From: Polyangium sp. 15x6
GTDB taxonomy: Bacteria > Myxococcota_A > Polyangia > Polyangiales > Polyangiaceae
NCBI RefSeq assembly: GCF_029960785.1
Contig: NZ_JASBQE010000006.1
Span: 124,001 to 188,000 of the forward strand
Reading direction: 5' to 3'
Length of the DNA: 64,000 nt
The position numbers and the translations under genes are program-made. Position 1 is the first letter of the stretch. Each line of letters starts with the position of its first letter. The notes below the pieces were generated by a model, which searched no databases, had not been told where the DNA came from, and saw only the letters and a list, made by a program, of their open reading frames with translations. Of the stretch, positions 1 to 8,721 are shown in pieces.

Positions 1-3000
1 CCCGCCGGCGTGAACGTCGCCACGGGCTGCACGAACACGCCGGCCGACAACGACAGCGGCATCGACCTCCTCTGGCAGTCGCAGGAGCCGCTCCCGACGC
101 AGGCGTCCGCGAACACCTCGATCACGGCGGCGCAGGCGCGGAGCACCGCGATCCTCACGATCCCGGCCGGCGCGACGGTCACGCACGCGTACCTCTACTG
201 GGGCGGGACGCGCAGCTCCTCGGGCGCCGACACCACGGCCACGCTGGATCGCCCGAACGGCTTCAGCCAGAACCTGACGGCGGGCCAGGCGTACACGTCG
301 ACGAACAACTCCTACCAGAGCGTCGTCGACATCACGTCGATCGTGCAGGCGGAAGGGTCCGGCGCATACCGCGTCTCGGGCGTCGACGTGGAGCCGACGA
401 ACGGCATCATCGACGAGACCACGTTCGCGGCCTGGTGGATGGTCGTGCTCTACGAGCGCGCCTCGGATCCGCCGCGCAACCTGGCGATCTTCGACGGGCT
501 CGACGCCGTGGGCAACGGCAACCCGCAGAACGTGACCCTCTCGGGCTTCAACGTGCCGCCCGCGTTCGCGAACGCGAGGCTCGGCGTCGTGGCCTTCGAG
601 GGCGACACGTCGGTCTCGGGAGACTCGTTCTCCTTCAACAACGTGCAGCTCTCGAACGCGCTGAACCCCGCGACCAACTTCTTCAACCGCACGCGGACGA
701 ACCTCGGGGCCGCCGTGACGGTGGCGGGTGACCTGCCCCAGCTCGACGGCACGGCCGGCAGCTACTCGGGCATGGACATGGACATCGTGGACATCACGGG
801 CCAGCTCACCGCAGGCCAAAAGTCCGCGCCGATCTCGGCGACGAGCACCGGTGACGTCTACTGGCTCGCCGGGTTCGTGACCTCGATCCCCACGTTCAAG
901 CCCGATTTCACGACGTCTGTGAAGTCGGCCGTCGACGTGAACGGCGGTGCGCTCCTCGTAGGGGACGTCGTCGAGTACACGATCGTCGCGACGAACACCG
1001 GCAACGACACGGCCATCAACACCGTGCTGGTGGACCCGATCCCGATGGGCGTGACGTACGTGCCGGGCTCGATCGAGGTCGTGTCGGGCCCGAACACGGG
1101 CGCGAAGACGGATGCGCTCGCCGACGATCAGGGCGAGTACAACGCCGCGACGAACGAGGTGCTCATCCGGCTCGGTACGGGCGCGAACGGCACGAACGGC
1201 GGGACGATGCTCGTCAACGACACGACGACCGTGAAGTTCCGCGTGACCGTGAACCCGGACGCGACGGGCACGATCCTGAACCAGGCGACCATCACGGCCG
1301 CGGGCCAGACCGGCGCGCCTGCCCAGGACACGCCCACCGACGGCAACGGTCCGTCGCCGGACGAGCCGCCGACGCCGATCTACATCGATCAGTGCGAGTC
1401 GGACATGAACTGCATGGCGCCCACGCCCGTCTGCAACGTGGCCGGGACGCCGAACACCTGCGTCGAGTGTGTGACGGACACGCACTGCAGCGGCGCCACG
1501 CCGACCTGTGATGCCGCGACGAACACGTGCGTCTGCGTGCCCACGGGCGCGGAGATCTGCGACGGCCTCGACAACGACTGCAACGGCACCGTCGACGACG
1601 GCTTCAACGTCGGCATGGTGTGCTCGGCCGGCGTCGGCGCCTGCCAGACCGCGGGCGTCTTCGAGTGCTTGCCGAACGGCACCTCGGCCTGCAACGCCTT
1701 CCCGGACGAGCCCGGCGTCGAGACCTGCAACAACATCGACGACAACTGCGACGGCGTCACGGACGACGGCTTCGACCTCGGCATGGCGTGCTCCGCTGGC
1801 GTCGGCGCTTGCATGGCGTCGGGCGTCATCGCCTGCGACGGGTCGGGCGCGTCCTCGTGCAACGCGGTCCCCGGCACGCCCGGGACCGAGATCTGTGGCG
1901 ACGGCATCGACAACGACTGCGACGGCCAGACCGACGTCAACTGCCAGGACTCCGACGGCGACGGCATCTCCGACGACGTGGAGACCCAGAACGGCACGGA
2001 TCCGAACGACGCGGACTCCGACGACGACGGCGTGATCGACGGCGAGGAGCCGCAGTGGAACGTCGACACGGACGGCGACGGCCTCATCAACGCGCTCGAT
2101 CCGGACAGCGACGACGACGGCCTCTTCGACGGCACCGAGCTCGGCAAGGACTGCGCGAGCCCGGCGACGGATCCGGACGCGCAAAGCTGCCGCGCCGACG
2201 CCGATCCGAGCACGACGACCGATCCGCTCGACGCAGACACGGACAACGGCGGCGTGCCCGACGGCGACGAGGACACGAACCTCAACGGCAAGATCGACGA
2301 CGGTGAGCGGGATCCGAACGATCCGGCCGACGATTCGAACGCGCCGACCGACAGCGACGGCGACGGCCTGAGCGACGATCTCGAGGAGCAGATCGGGACG
2401 AACCCGAACGACGCGGACTCGGACGACGACGGCCTCATCGACGGCGAGGAGCCGAACCCGAGCGCGGATACGGACGGCGACGGCCTGATCAACGGGCTCG
2501 ATCCGGACAGCGACAACGACGGCCTCTTCGACGGCACCGAGAGCGGCAAGGACTGCTCGAACCCGGCGACGGACACGTCGAAGAACAAGTGCATCGCGGA
2601 TGCGGATCCGACCACGAAGACCTCGCCGCTCGACGCGGACACCGACAACGGCGGCGTCATCGACGGCTCCGAGGACGAGAACCGCAACGGCGCCGTGGAT
2701 CCGGGCGAGCTCGATCCGAACGATCCGACGGACGACACCACGAAGCCGGACACGGACGGCGACGGGCTGACGGACGACTACGAGAACGAGATCGGTACGG
2801 ACCCGAACGACGCGGACTCCGACGACGACGGCGTGATCGACGGCGAGGAGCCGAACCCGACGGACGACACCGACGGCGACGGGAAGATCAACGCGCTCGA
2901 TCCGGACAGCGACGGCGACGGGCTGAAGGACGGCACGGAGATGGGCAAGAACTGCTCGAACCCGGCCACGGACACGGCGGCGAACAACTGCGTCGCCGAC

Positions 3001-3681
3001 GGCGACAACGGCGCAACGACGACCTCGCCGGTCGATCCCGACACCGACGACGGCGGCGTGAACGACGGCGACGAGGACACGGACAAGGACGGCGTCGTCG
3101 ATCCGAACGAGCGGGATCCGAACGATGCGACCGACGACAACATCGTGCCGCCCATGGACTCGGACAACGACGGGCTCACGGACGACGAGGAGGCCGATCT
3201 CGGGACCGACCCGAACGACGCGGACTCCGACGACGACGGCGTGCCCGACGGTCAGGAGCCGAGCCCCGGCGACGACACGGACGGCGACGGGAAGAAGAAC
3301 GCGCTCGATCCGGACAGCGACAACGACGGTCTCTTCGACGGCACCGAGCTCGGCCTGGATTGCTCGAACCCGGCCACGAACGCCGCGGCCGAAACCTGCA
3401 TCCCCGACGGGGACAAGGGCGCGACGACGACCGATCCGCTCGACGCGGACACGGACAACGGCGGCCTCAAGGACGGCGAAGAGGACGCGAACAAGAACGG
3501 CGTGGTCGATCCGGGTGAAAGCGATCCGCTCGATCCGGTCGACGACGCCCCCGAGGGCATCGTCCTGACGGGCAACGGCCTCTGCGCCGCGCGGCCCGGC
3601 AACGATGCGACGCCTGGCGTGGGCTTCCTGCTCGCGCTCGCGGCGGGGACGGCGCTCGTCCGCCGCCGACGGCGCAGCTGA
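1..3681 (+). CDS. Secreted/surface protein with DUF11, MopE-like and thrombospondin type-3 repeats (5' truncated)
   Basis: The reading frame is open from base 1, so the true start and signal peptide lie upstream. In order it shows a beta-rich N-terminal module; a DUF11-like conserved-repeat domain (about nt 898-1320, TNTGNDTAINTVLVDPIPMG); a Cys-rich EGF-like stretch (about 1393-1548); three MopE-type putative metal-binding motifs (CDGLDNDCNGTVDDG, CNNIDDNCDGVTDDG, GDGIDNDCDGQTD; nt 1550-1940); and four long repeats of Asp-rich thrombospondin type-3 units (1948-3540). The end is a MYXO-CTERM-like tail: a Cys, a short hydrophobic Gly/Ala/Leu segment, then five Arg. Such proteins are exported, bind Ca2+ and are expected to be anchored at or sorted to the cell surface. 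The ligand or role is unknown. Confidence 0.85.
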   Translation, partial: PAGVNVATGCTNTPADNDSGIDLLWQSQEPLPTQASANTSITAAQARSTAILTIPAGATVTHAYLYWGGTRSSSGADTTATLDRPNGFSQNLTAGQAYTSTNNSYQSVVDITSIVQAEGSGAYRVSGVDVEPTNGIIDETTFAAWWMVVLYERASDPPRNLAIFDGLDAVGNGNPQNVTLSGFNVPPAFANARLGVVAFEGDTSVSGDSFSFNNVQLSNALNPATNFFNRTRTNLGAAVTVAGDLPQLDGTAGSYSGMDMDIVDITGQLTAGQKSAPISATSTGDVYWLAGFVTSIPTFKPDFTTSVKSAVDVNGGALLVGDVVEYTIVATNTGNDTAINTVLVDPIPMGVTYVPGSIEVVSGPNTGAKTDALADDQGEYNAATNEVLIRLGTGANGTNGGTMLVNDTTTVKFRVTVNPDATGTILNQATITAAGQTGAPAQDTPTDGNGPSPDEPPTPIYIDQCESDMNCMAPTPVCNVAGTPNTCVECVTDTHCSGATPTCDAATNTCVCVPTGAEICDGLDNDCNGTVDDGFNVGMVCSAGVGACQTAGVFECLPNGTSACNAFPDEPGVETCNNIDDNCDGVTDDGFDLGMACSAGVGACMASGVIACDGSGASSCNAVPGTPGTEICGDGIDNDCDGQTDVNCQDSDGDGISDDVETQNGTDPNDADSDDDGVIDGEEPQWNVDTDGDGLINALDPDSDDDGLFDGTELGKDCASPATDPDAQSCRADADPSTTTDPLDADTDNGGVPDGDEDTNLNGKIDDGERDPNDPADDSNAPTDSDGDGLSDDLEEQIGTNPNDADSDDDGLIDGEEPNPSADTDGDGLINGLDPDSDNDGLFDGTESGKDCSNPATDTSKNKCIADADPTTKTSPLDADTDNGGVIDGSEDENRNGAVDPGELDPNDPTDDTTKPDTDGDGLTDDYENEIGTDPNDADSDDDGVIDGEEPNPTDDTDGDGKINALDPDSDGDGLKDGTEMGKNCSNPATDTAANNCVADGDNGATTTSPVDPDTDDGGVNDGDEDTDKDGVVDPNERDPNDATDDNIVPPMDSDNDGLTDDEEADLGTDPNDADSDDDGVPDGQEPSPGDDTDGDGKKNALDPDSDNDGLFDGTELGLDCSNPATNAAAETCIPDGDKGATTTDPLDADTDNGGLKDGEEDANKNGVVDPGESDPLDPVDDAPEGIVLTGNGLCAARPGNDATPGVGFLLALAAGTALVRRRRRS
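1948..3540 (+). repeat. Four tandem ~400-bp coding repeats (TSP3-type)
   Basis: Units begin near 1948, 2350, 2749 and 3157, so spacing is 402, 399 and 408 bases. Each unit encodes DSDGDG-type calcium loops, then GTDPNDADSDDDG, a DGEEP step, ALDPDSD, a CSNPATD-like Cys pair and DPNDP. They stay in frame and vary by codon-level substitution and small indels, which fits recent internal duplication of a calcium-binding rod. Copy number may differ between strains. Confidence 0.9.
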
Positions 3682-3730
3682 TGCCGTAGGGAGCTCTCCG
3701 AGCGCGGAAGGCCGCGCACGGGAGTGATGA

Positions 3731-3770
3731 GGCGCCGCGGTCCTTTCGAGGGCCGCGGCGCTTCGTTTTT
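3731..3770 (+). terminator. Rho-independent terminator after the TSP3 protein
   Basis: A 9-bp perfect GC stem (3732-3740 pairing with 3753-3761) has a 12-base loop and is followed by TTCGTTTTT. It lies 50-90 bases downstream of the stop at 3681 and ahead of the next gene. Confidence 0.85.
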
Positions 3771-3873
3771 GGAGAGGGCGAACCTCGCGTGTCCCGACGG
3801 CACGCGGGAGCGCGTGCGCGCATCTCGCCCCCACGTGGAGCGCCGTCGAGGGGATGGTGGTATCCTTCCCCGC

Positions 3874-4482
3874 ATGCGCGTTCGAGGCTCCCTGCTTGCG
3901 CTGTCACTTGCCTTTGCCTTGCCGGCGGCGCTGTTCGTATCGCCACACTCGCCCTACACGGGCCCGAGAGAAGCCGCGGCGGCGGTCTCGGTGGTCGTCT
4001 CGCTCGATGAGCTCGTGACGAGCTCGTCGTACGTCGTCGTCGCGAAGGCGGCCGAACGACAGAGCATGTGGGAAGACTCCCCGAGCGGCCGGCGGATCGT
4101 CACGTACACGCGACTCGACGTGGAGAGCTCCGTCGTCGGCGAGCCTGGGACGCAGGTGTGGGTGAGGACGCTCGGCGGCGTCGTGGGGGACGTCGGGCAG
4201 TGGGTCTCGGGCGAGGCGGTGCTCAAGCCCGGAGAGCGCTCGCTTTTGTTTCTGCACAAAACGCCTGCCGCCGTCGTCGTGACCGCGATGGCGCAGGGGC
4301 ATTACCCCGTGATCACCACGGAGGGGGGCGTGCTGAAGCTCGCGCCGAGTCCGGACGCAGGGACGATCCTGCCGCGGACCGGGCCCAGCATCGGCGCGCG
4401 TGAGTTGCTCGTGGGAGCGACGCTTTCGCGCGCGCTCGTGACCATCGAGGAGGTGAAACGTGCGCCACGCGAACGCAAGTAA
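3874..4482 (+). CDS. Secreted hypothetical protein upstream of matrixin protease
   Basis: 202 aa. The chosen ATG begins a good signal peptide (MRVRGSLLALSLAFALPAAL, then a polar stretch and an AAAA segment). The longer open frame back to 3724 runs through the terminator and is unlikely to be translated. There is no Shine-Dalgarno, but a TATCCT box sits 7 bases before the ATG, so the message may be leaderless. The mature part is beta-rich (SYVVVAKAAERQS, VGEPGTQVWVRTLGG, LLFLHKTP), with no enzyme motif I recognise. Its stop overlaps the matrixin gene by 23 bases, which implies coupled expression; a propeptide, inhibitor or co-secreted partner of the protease is a reasonable guess only. Confidence 0.75.
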   Translation: MRVRGSLLALSLAFALPAALFVSPHSPYTGPREAAAAVSVVVSLDELVTSSSYVVVAKAAERQSMWEDSPSGRRIVTYTRLDVESSVVGEPGTQVWVRTLGGVVGDVGQWVSGEAVLKPGERSLLFLHKTPAAVVVTAMAQGHYPVITTEGGVLKLAPSPDAGTILPRTGPSIGARELLVGATLSRALVTIEEVKRAPRERK

Positions 4483-5395
4483 TCGGGGACGGCTCGCGTC
4501 TTTCGCGCTCGGGCTCTCGCTCGTCGCGGCGGTGACGTTCTTCGCGCCGACGGCGTCGGCCTATTGCCGCACGACGAGCTGCAAGGGCATCGGGACCGGC
4601 GCGCGCTGCACGCCCGTGCGCCCGACCGACTGCGGCGTCGAGCTCTTCTGGAAGAGCCCGTGCGTCGGCTTCAACATGCAGAGGGACGCGTCGGTGCAGA
4701 TCGATGTCGACGACGCGACGCAAATCTTCGAGGAAGCCTTCAAGAAGTGGACCGACGCCGATTGCGGCGACGGCAAGCACCCGCGCATCAAGGCCGTGAA
4801 CCTCGGTCCCGTGGAGTGCCACGCGCACGAGTACAACAAGAAGGCCGGCAACGCGAACGTCATCCTCTTCCACGACGACGTGTGGCCGCACGCCGGCGCG
4901 GGGAGCACGCTCGCGCTGACCACGGTCACGTACAACGTCGACACCGGCGAGATCTACGACGCCGACATGGAGCTCAACGGGGCGAACGTGGAGTTCACGA
5001 CCGGGATCGACAACGTCCTCTACGACCTGCCCTCGATCGCGACGCACGAGACGGGGCATTTCCTGGGCATGTCGCACTCCGCGGACGGCACGGCGACGAT
5101 GTTCGCCGACTACACGCCAGGCTCGACGGAGCTCAGGTCGCTGGAGAACGACGACATCGAGGGCATCTGCGCGGCCTATCCACCCGGCGATCCGATCCCC
5201 GCCTCGTGTGATCCAACGCCACGCCGCGGGCTCGAATCGCAGTGCAATCCGGAGCCGATCCCACCCGATGACGGGGGGAGCTGTTGCGCGACGGCCCCGG
5301 GGACGCCTCGATCGGCAGGCGGGACCGCGCTCGCGGCCCTCGCCCTCGCCCTCGGCCTCGCGGCGAGGCGCCGCGCCGAGCGCGCGCGTCCATGA
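4460..5395 (+). CDS. Matrixin-family zinc metalloprotease with MYXO-CTERM-like tail
   Basis: 311 aa. The GTG start is supported by GGAGGTGA six bases upstream and by the signal peptide that follows (LASFALGLSLVAAVTFFAPTASA). The zinc site HETGHFLGMSHS (residues 196-207) matches HExxHxxGxxH, with a Met-turn candidate at Met214, as in matrixins/metzincins. The N-terminal mature part is Cys-rich. The C-terminus has a CC pair, a Gly/Ala/Leu-rich hydrophobic stretch and an Arg cluster, matching MYXO-CTERM sorting signals. It is predicted to be an exported, surface-sorted endopeptidase, perhaps for predation or matrix turnover. The gene overlaps its neighbours on both sides (23 and 4 bases). Confidence 0.88.
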   Translation: MRHANASNRGRLASFALGLSLVAAVTFFAPTASAYCRTTSCKGIGTGARCTPVRPTDCGVELFWKSPCVGFNMQRDASVQIDVDDATQIFEEAFKKWTDADCGDGKHPRIKAVNLGPVECHAHEYNKKAGNANVILFHDDVWPHAGAGSTLALTTVTYNVDTGEIYDADMELNGANVEFTTGIDNVLYDLPSIATHETGHFLGMSHSADGTATMFADYTPGSTELRSLENDDIEGICAAYPPGDPIPASCDPTPRRGLESQCNPEPIPPDDGGSCCATAPGTPRSAGGTALAALALALGLAARRRAERARP

Positions 5396-6636
5396 CGAGC
5401 CCTGAAGCGCCGCCGTACGAGGTCCTCTGGGTCGACGAGGCGCACGCGCTCGGTGGCGCGCTCGAGCGCGCCATGCAGGCCAAGGCGATCGCGGTGGACG
5501 TGGAGGCGAACGGCCTCTTCGTCTACCGCCCGCGCCTCTGCGCCGCGCAGATCGCCTGGGAAGAAGGGGATACGACGGTCGTCCTGATCGTCGACACGCT
5601 CGCCACGAGCGCGGCGGCGCTCGGCCCCCTCCTCGGCCCCGAGGGGCCCATCAAGGTGCTGCACGATCTCACGTTCGACGCGCGCATGCTCGCCGAGTTC
5701 GGCGCGCCGCTCGCGCGCGCGCGAGACACCTCGGTCACGGCGCGATTCCTCGGCCAGAAGGCGACGGGGCTCGCGTCGGTGCTCGCGGCGGAGCTCGGGG
5801 TCGTGCTCGACAAACGGTTTCAGCAGCACGACTGGTCGAAGAGGCCGGTTTCGCCGGCGGAGCGGCGTTACCTCGGGGACGACGTCGCGTATCTCCTGAA
5901 GCTCGATCGGGCGCTCGCCGCGAAGGCGTCCGCGATCGACATCGAGGCCGAGATCGAGGAGGAGTGCGCGTACAAGCTTCGCGCGGCGCTCGCGCCGCCG
6001 CGGGAGACGCGCCCCTCGTACGTGCGGGTCAAGGGCGCGCAGAAGCTCGATCGTCCGGGCCGCGCTGCGCTCCGGAGCCTCGTGGCCGCGCGCGAGGTGA
6101 TCGCCGAGGCCGCCGACGTGCCGCCGTTCAAGATCGTCACGAACGAGATCCTGCTCGAGCTCGCGCGGATGCGTCCGACGTCGATGCCCGAGCTCGGCCG
6201 CGTGCCAGGAGCGCTCTCGGGTCGCTCGGGGAGGCACGCGGCGCGGTGGCTCGAGGCGATCGCGCATGGCACCGCCGAAGGGGACGTGCCGCCCGAGGAG
6301 CAAGCGCACTTCGAGGTCGTGACGATCGATCGGAAAGAGATCGCGCGGCGGCGCGAGATCGAGGCGAAGATCAGCGCGTTCCGGCGCGCCGAGGCGAAGC
6401 GCCGCGGCGTCGACGAGCAGGCCGTGCTGCCTGGGCATTGCGCGCAGGATCTCGCGAGCATCCTGCTGACGGCCGCCGGGGAGGATGCCGCAGCGACGCT
6501 CACGCGGATCGCCGCGATTCCGGGCCTCGGGGCGAAGCGGGTCGAGCGGTATGGCAAGCGCATGGCGTCGCTGCTCTCGGCGCCGGGCGAGTCGTCCACG
6601 CAGGCACGAGGAAGCGCGCCGCGCGAGGATTCGTGA
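5392..6636 (+). CDS. rnd: RNase D-like 3'-5' exonuclease with HRDC-like C-terminus
   Basis: 414 aa. The ATG overlaps the protease stop as ATGA, which fixes the start and implies translational coupling. DEDDy exonuclease residues are visible: Asp36 and Glu38 (VDVEANG), Asp96 (LHDLTFDARML) and Tyr160/Asp164 (YLGDDVAYL). One HRDC-like helical region follows (about 220-300) and a second near the C-terminus (LTRIAAIPGLGAKRVERYG). The family trims 3' ends of structured RNAs such as tRNA precursors. E. coli RNase D is about 375 aa, so this is slightly long but complete. Its stop overlaps lpxB as GTGA. Confidence 0.88.
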   Translation: MTSPEAPPYEVLWVDEAHALGGALERAMQAKAIAVDVEANGLFVYRPRLCAAQIAWEEGDTTVVLIVDTLATSAAALGPLLGPEGPIKVLHDLTFDARMLAEFGAPLARARDTSVTARFLGQKATGLASVLAAELGVVLDKRFQQHDWSKRPVSPAERRYLGDDVAYLLKLDRALAAKASAIDIEAEIEEECAYKLRAALAPPRETRPSYVRVKGAQKLDRPGRAALRSLVAAREVIAEAADVPPFKIVTNEILLELARMRPTSMPELGRVPGALSGRSGRHAARWLEAIAHGTAEGDVPPEEQAHFEVVTIDRKEIARRREIEAKISAFRRAEAKRRGVDEQAVLPGHCAQDLASILLTAAGEDAAATLTRIAAIPGLGAKRVERYGKRMASLLSAPGESSTQARGSAPREDS

Positions 6637-7775
6637 GCGGGGCGGGCGCGCCGCTGCTCGTCGTCGCGGGCGAGGCTTCGGGGGATCGCATCGCGGCCGA
6701 GGTGCTGCGCGCGCTCGGGCCGGCCGTGCGCGCCTTCGGGATCGGGGGGCGCGGATGCCGGGCGCAGGGCATGGAGACGCTCGCGGAGACGTCGGACGTC
6801 GCTGCGATGGGTACGCTCGACGTGCTGCGCAAGGTGCCGGCGCTCGGGAGATCGCTCGGCGCGCTGATCGGCAGGATCCAGAAAGACCCACCACGCGCCG
6901 CGCTGCTCGTGAACTTCACGGAGCTGAACGCGCGGCTCGGGCGGGCGCTCCGGCGACGCGGAACACGCGTGCTCTGGGTCGTCGCGCCGCAGGTCTGGGC
7001 CTGGCGCGCCGGGAGGATCCACGCGCTCCACGACGCCGTCGATCGGCTCGCCGTCGTCCTGCCGTTCGAGGAGCCGCTCTGGCGCGAGGCGGGGTACGAC
7101 GCGCGGTTCGTGGGCCATCCGTCGGCCGAGGCGCCACGCCTGCCCCGCGAGGTCGCGCGCGCCCGGCTCGGGCTCGCGAAGGGGCGCGCCGTCGCCGTGC
7201 TCCCGGGCAGCCGTGCCGGCGAGATCACGCGCCTCGCGCCGCTCTTTTGCGAGGCGGCCGCGATGCTCACGGCGCGCGGCGACGCGGACGAGGCGCGCGT
7301 GCTCGTGGCCCCGTGGCTCGACGCGCGAGCGCGCGGCGAGCTCGAACGAGCGGCCCGCCGCGCCGGGGTCGAGATCGCCGAAGCCGACGCGGAGCACGGC
7401 GCATCTCCGCTGCTCGGCGCCTTCGATCTCGCGCTCTGCGCCTCGGGCACGGCTTGCCTCGAGGCGGCGCTCGCCGGGCTGCCGACGGTCATCGGCTACC
7501 GCGTCGATCCCCTCACCTACGCGCTCGCCCGCCGCCTCGTGCGGACCCCGCACATCGGCCTACCGAACGTCCTGCTCGGCCGCCGCGCGTACCCCGAGCT
7601 GCTCCAGGACGCGGCCACGAGCCACTCGCTCGCCCGGGCTGCCGCTTCCCTGACGAACGACGCGCCAAAGGCACGCGCGAAGGCCGACGCCGGCGCGCTC
7701 GATGCGCTCCTCCGGCCCCCTTCCCCGGGTCCGTTCGGCGCACGCGTCGCGGCCTTGCTCGATCCGTGGCTCTGA
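6633..7775 (+). CDS. lpxB: Lipid-A-disaccharide synthase
   Basis: 380 aa, the normal family length. It joins UDP-2,3-diacylglucosamine to lipid X to make the lipid A disaccharide at the inner membrane. Family landmarks are GEASGD near the N-terminus, APQVWAWRAGRI, FVGHPSAE, VLPGSRAGEI and the donor-site ASGTACLEAALAGLPTVIGY. GTG is chosen because it overlaps the upstream stop (GTGA) and begins the conserved domain immediately. By my alignment the Asp of the PDFN motif (Asp98 in E. coli) is Glu97 here (FTELN). No other lipid A gene lies in the window. Confidence 0.92.
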   Translation: MSGAGAPLLVVAGEASGDRIAAEVLRALGPAVRAFGIGGRGCRAQGMETLAETSDVAAMGTLDVLRKVPALGRSLGALIGRIQKDPPRAALLVNFTELNARLGRALRRRGTRVLWVVAPQVWAWRAGRIHALHDAVDRLAVVLPFEEPLWREAGYDARFVGHPSAEAPRLPREVARARLGLAKGRAVAVLPGSRAGEITRLAPLFCEAAAMLTARGDADEARVLVAPWLDARARGELERAARRAGVEIAEADAEHGASPLLGAFDLALCASGTACLEAALAGLPTVIGYRVDPLTYALARRLVRTPHIGLPNVLLGRRAYPELLQDAATSHSLARAAASLTNDAPKARAKADAGALDALLRPPSPGPFGARVAALLDPWL

Positions 7776-7793
7776 TCCTTTGACCGCAAACGA

Positions 7794-8720
7794 TCACGTG
7801 CGCGGCAAGGACGTCCCCGACGCGGTCCGCTTCTCCGGCTTGGCCCGCATCGCCTCGAAGGCGCTCACGACCTCCTGGGAAAATTCTTCCACCACCGCGC
7901 GGTGCGTCGCGAGCCCGCCGTCGAGCCCTGCGCGCGCCTTCTCCAGCGCGGCGCTCACGTGCTCGGCCCGCTGCCGCGAGAGCACCCGGAACGCGAGGAT
8001 CCGCCCCGCGGGGACCGCGATGAGCGCGATCGTCGCCGGCGACCAGGCGAAGGCCGGCGCCGCACGCGTGATGGAACCGAGGTCCGTGAGCGGTGAGCGC
8101 GAGAGCCACGCGGCGAGCGCGATCTGGTAGCCCTCGGCGACCGTCGAGGGGAGACCGTCGCACATCTCGTGCAATGGCACCCGCTGCGTATCCACGTGCA
8201 CGCGCCGCAGGTTTTGCCACATCAAGAGCCGCTTCGGCGGAGGCACGCCGCGGAAGCTCGCCGAGCCCGTCCACCAGCGCACCGACGTATCCGCGCGGTG
8301 GAGCTCCATCACGCGGGCGAACGTCGCGTGACGAGCGAGCGCCGCGCCCACGTCATGCGGCGGCGGAATCTGGCCACACAGATCGAACACGCTCCGCACG
8401 AGGCGCATGTAGCGCCCCTTCGTGAAGAGCCCGCCGAGCTCGTGGTTCGTCACCTGCAAGATGTCGTTCAGCGCCGCGGCGAGGGCCCACTCGTGCGCGT
8501 CGAGATCCGGCAACGTGTCGACCGGTGCGAGGAGCCGCGCGCGCCTGACACGCGCCACGTCGATCCGCGAGCGCACGTCCGCGTCGACGATGTGCCTCCC
8601 CTCCCCGAGCTTCGTCCCGAGCTGCCCGAACGGCCGCGCGAGGCGCAATTTTCCGCCGAGGACGAGGGGCGTGACGATCCCCGTGGCGAGCTCCTCGAAC
8701 CGTTCGTCGTCGCTCGCCAA
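7794..8720 (-). CDS. Conserved hypothetical protein, coupled to the upstream 508-aa gene
   Basis: 308 aa on the minus strand. The likely start is TTG at 8720: GGAGG lies 5 bases upstream, only one base separates it from the previous stop, and no ATG or GTG fits at the junction. No signal peptide or clear membrane segment is seen. The protein is mixed alpha/beta with conserved-looking stretches (ALNDILQVTNHELGGLF, WWTGSASFRGVPPPKRLL, HVDTQRVPLHEMC) but no family I can name. It ends 18 bases from the lpxB stop in a convergent arrangement with no obvious terminator. Function unknown; it probably acts with its upstream partner. Confidence 0.7.
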   Translation of the reverse strand: MASDDERFEELATGIVTPLVLGGKLRLARPFGQLGTKLGEGRHIVDADVRSRIDVARVRRARLLAPVDTLPDLDAHEWALAAALNDILQVTNHELGGLFTKGRYMRLVRSVFDLCGQIPPPHDVGAALARHATFARVMELHRADTSVRWWTGSASFRGVPPPKRLLMWQNLRRVHVDTQRVPLHEMCDGLPSTVAEGYQIALAAWLSRSPLTDLGSITRAAPAFAWSPATIALIAVPAGRILAFRVLSRQRAEHVSAALEKARAGLDGGLATHRAVVEEFSQEVVSAFEAMRAKPEKRTASGTSLPRT

Positions 8721-8721
8721 G

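Noticed and set aside
1948-3540. Repeats considered as CRISPR or minisatellite
   Set aside because: The ~400-bp units are in frame, protein-conserved and lack short identical repeats with unique spacers.
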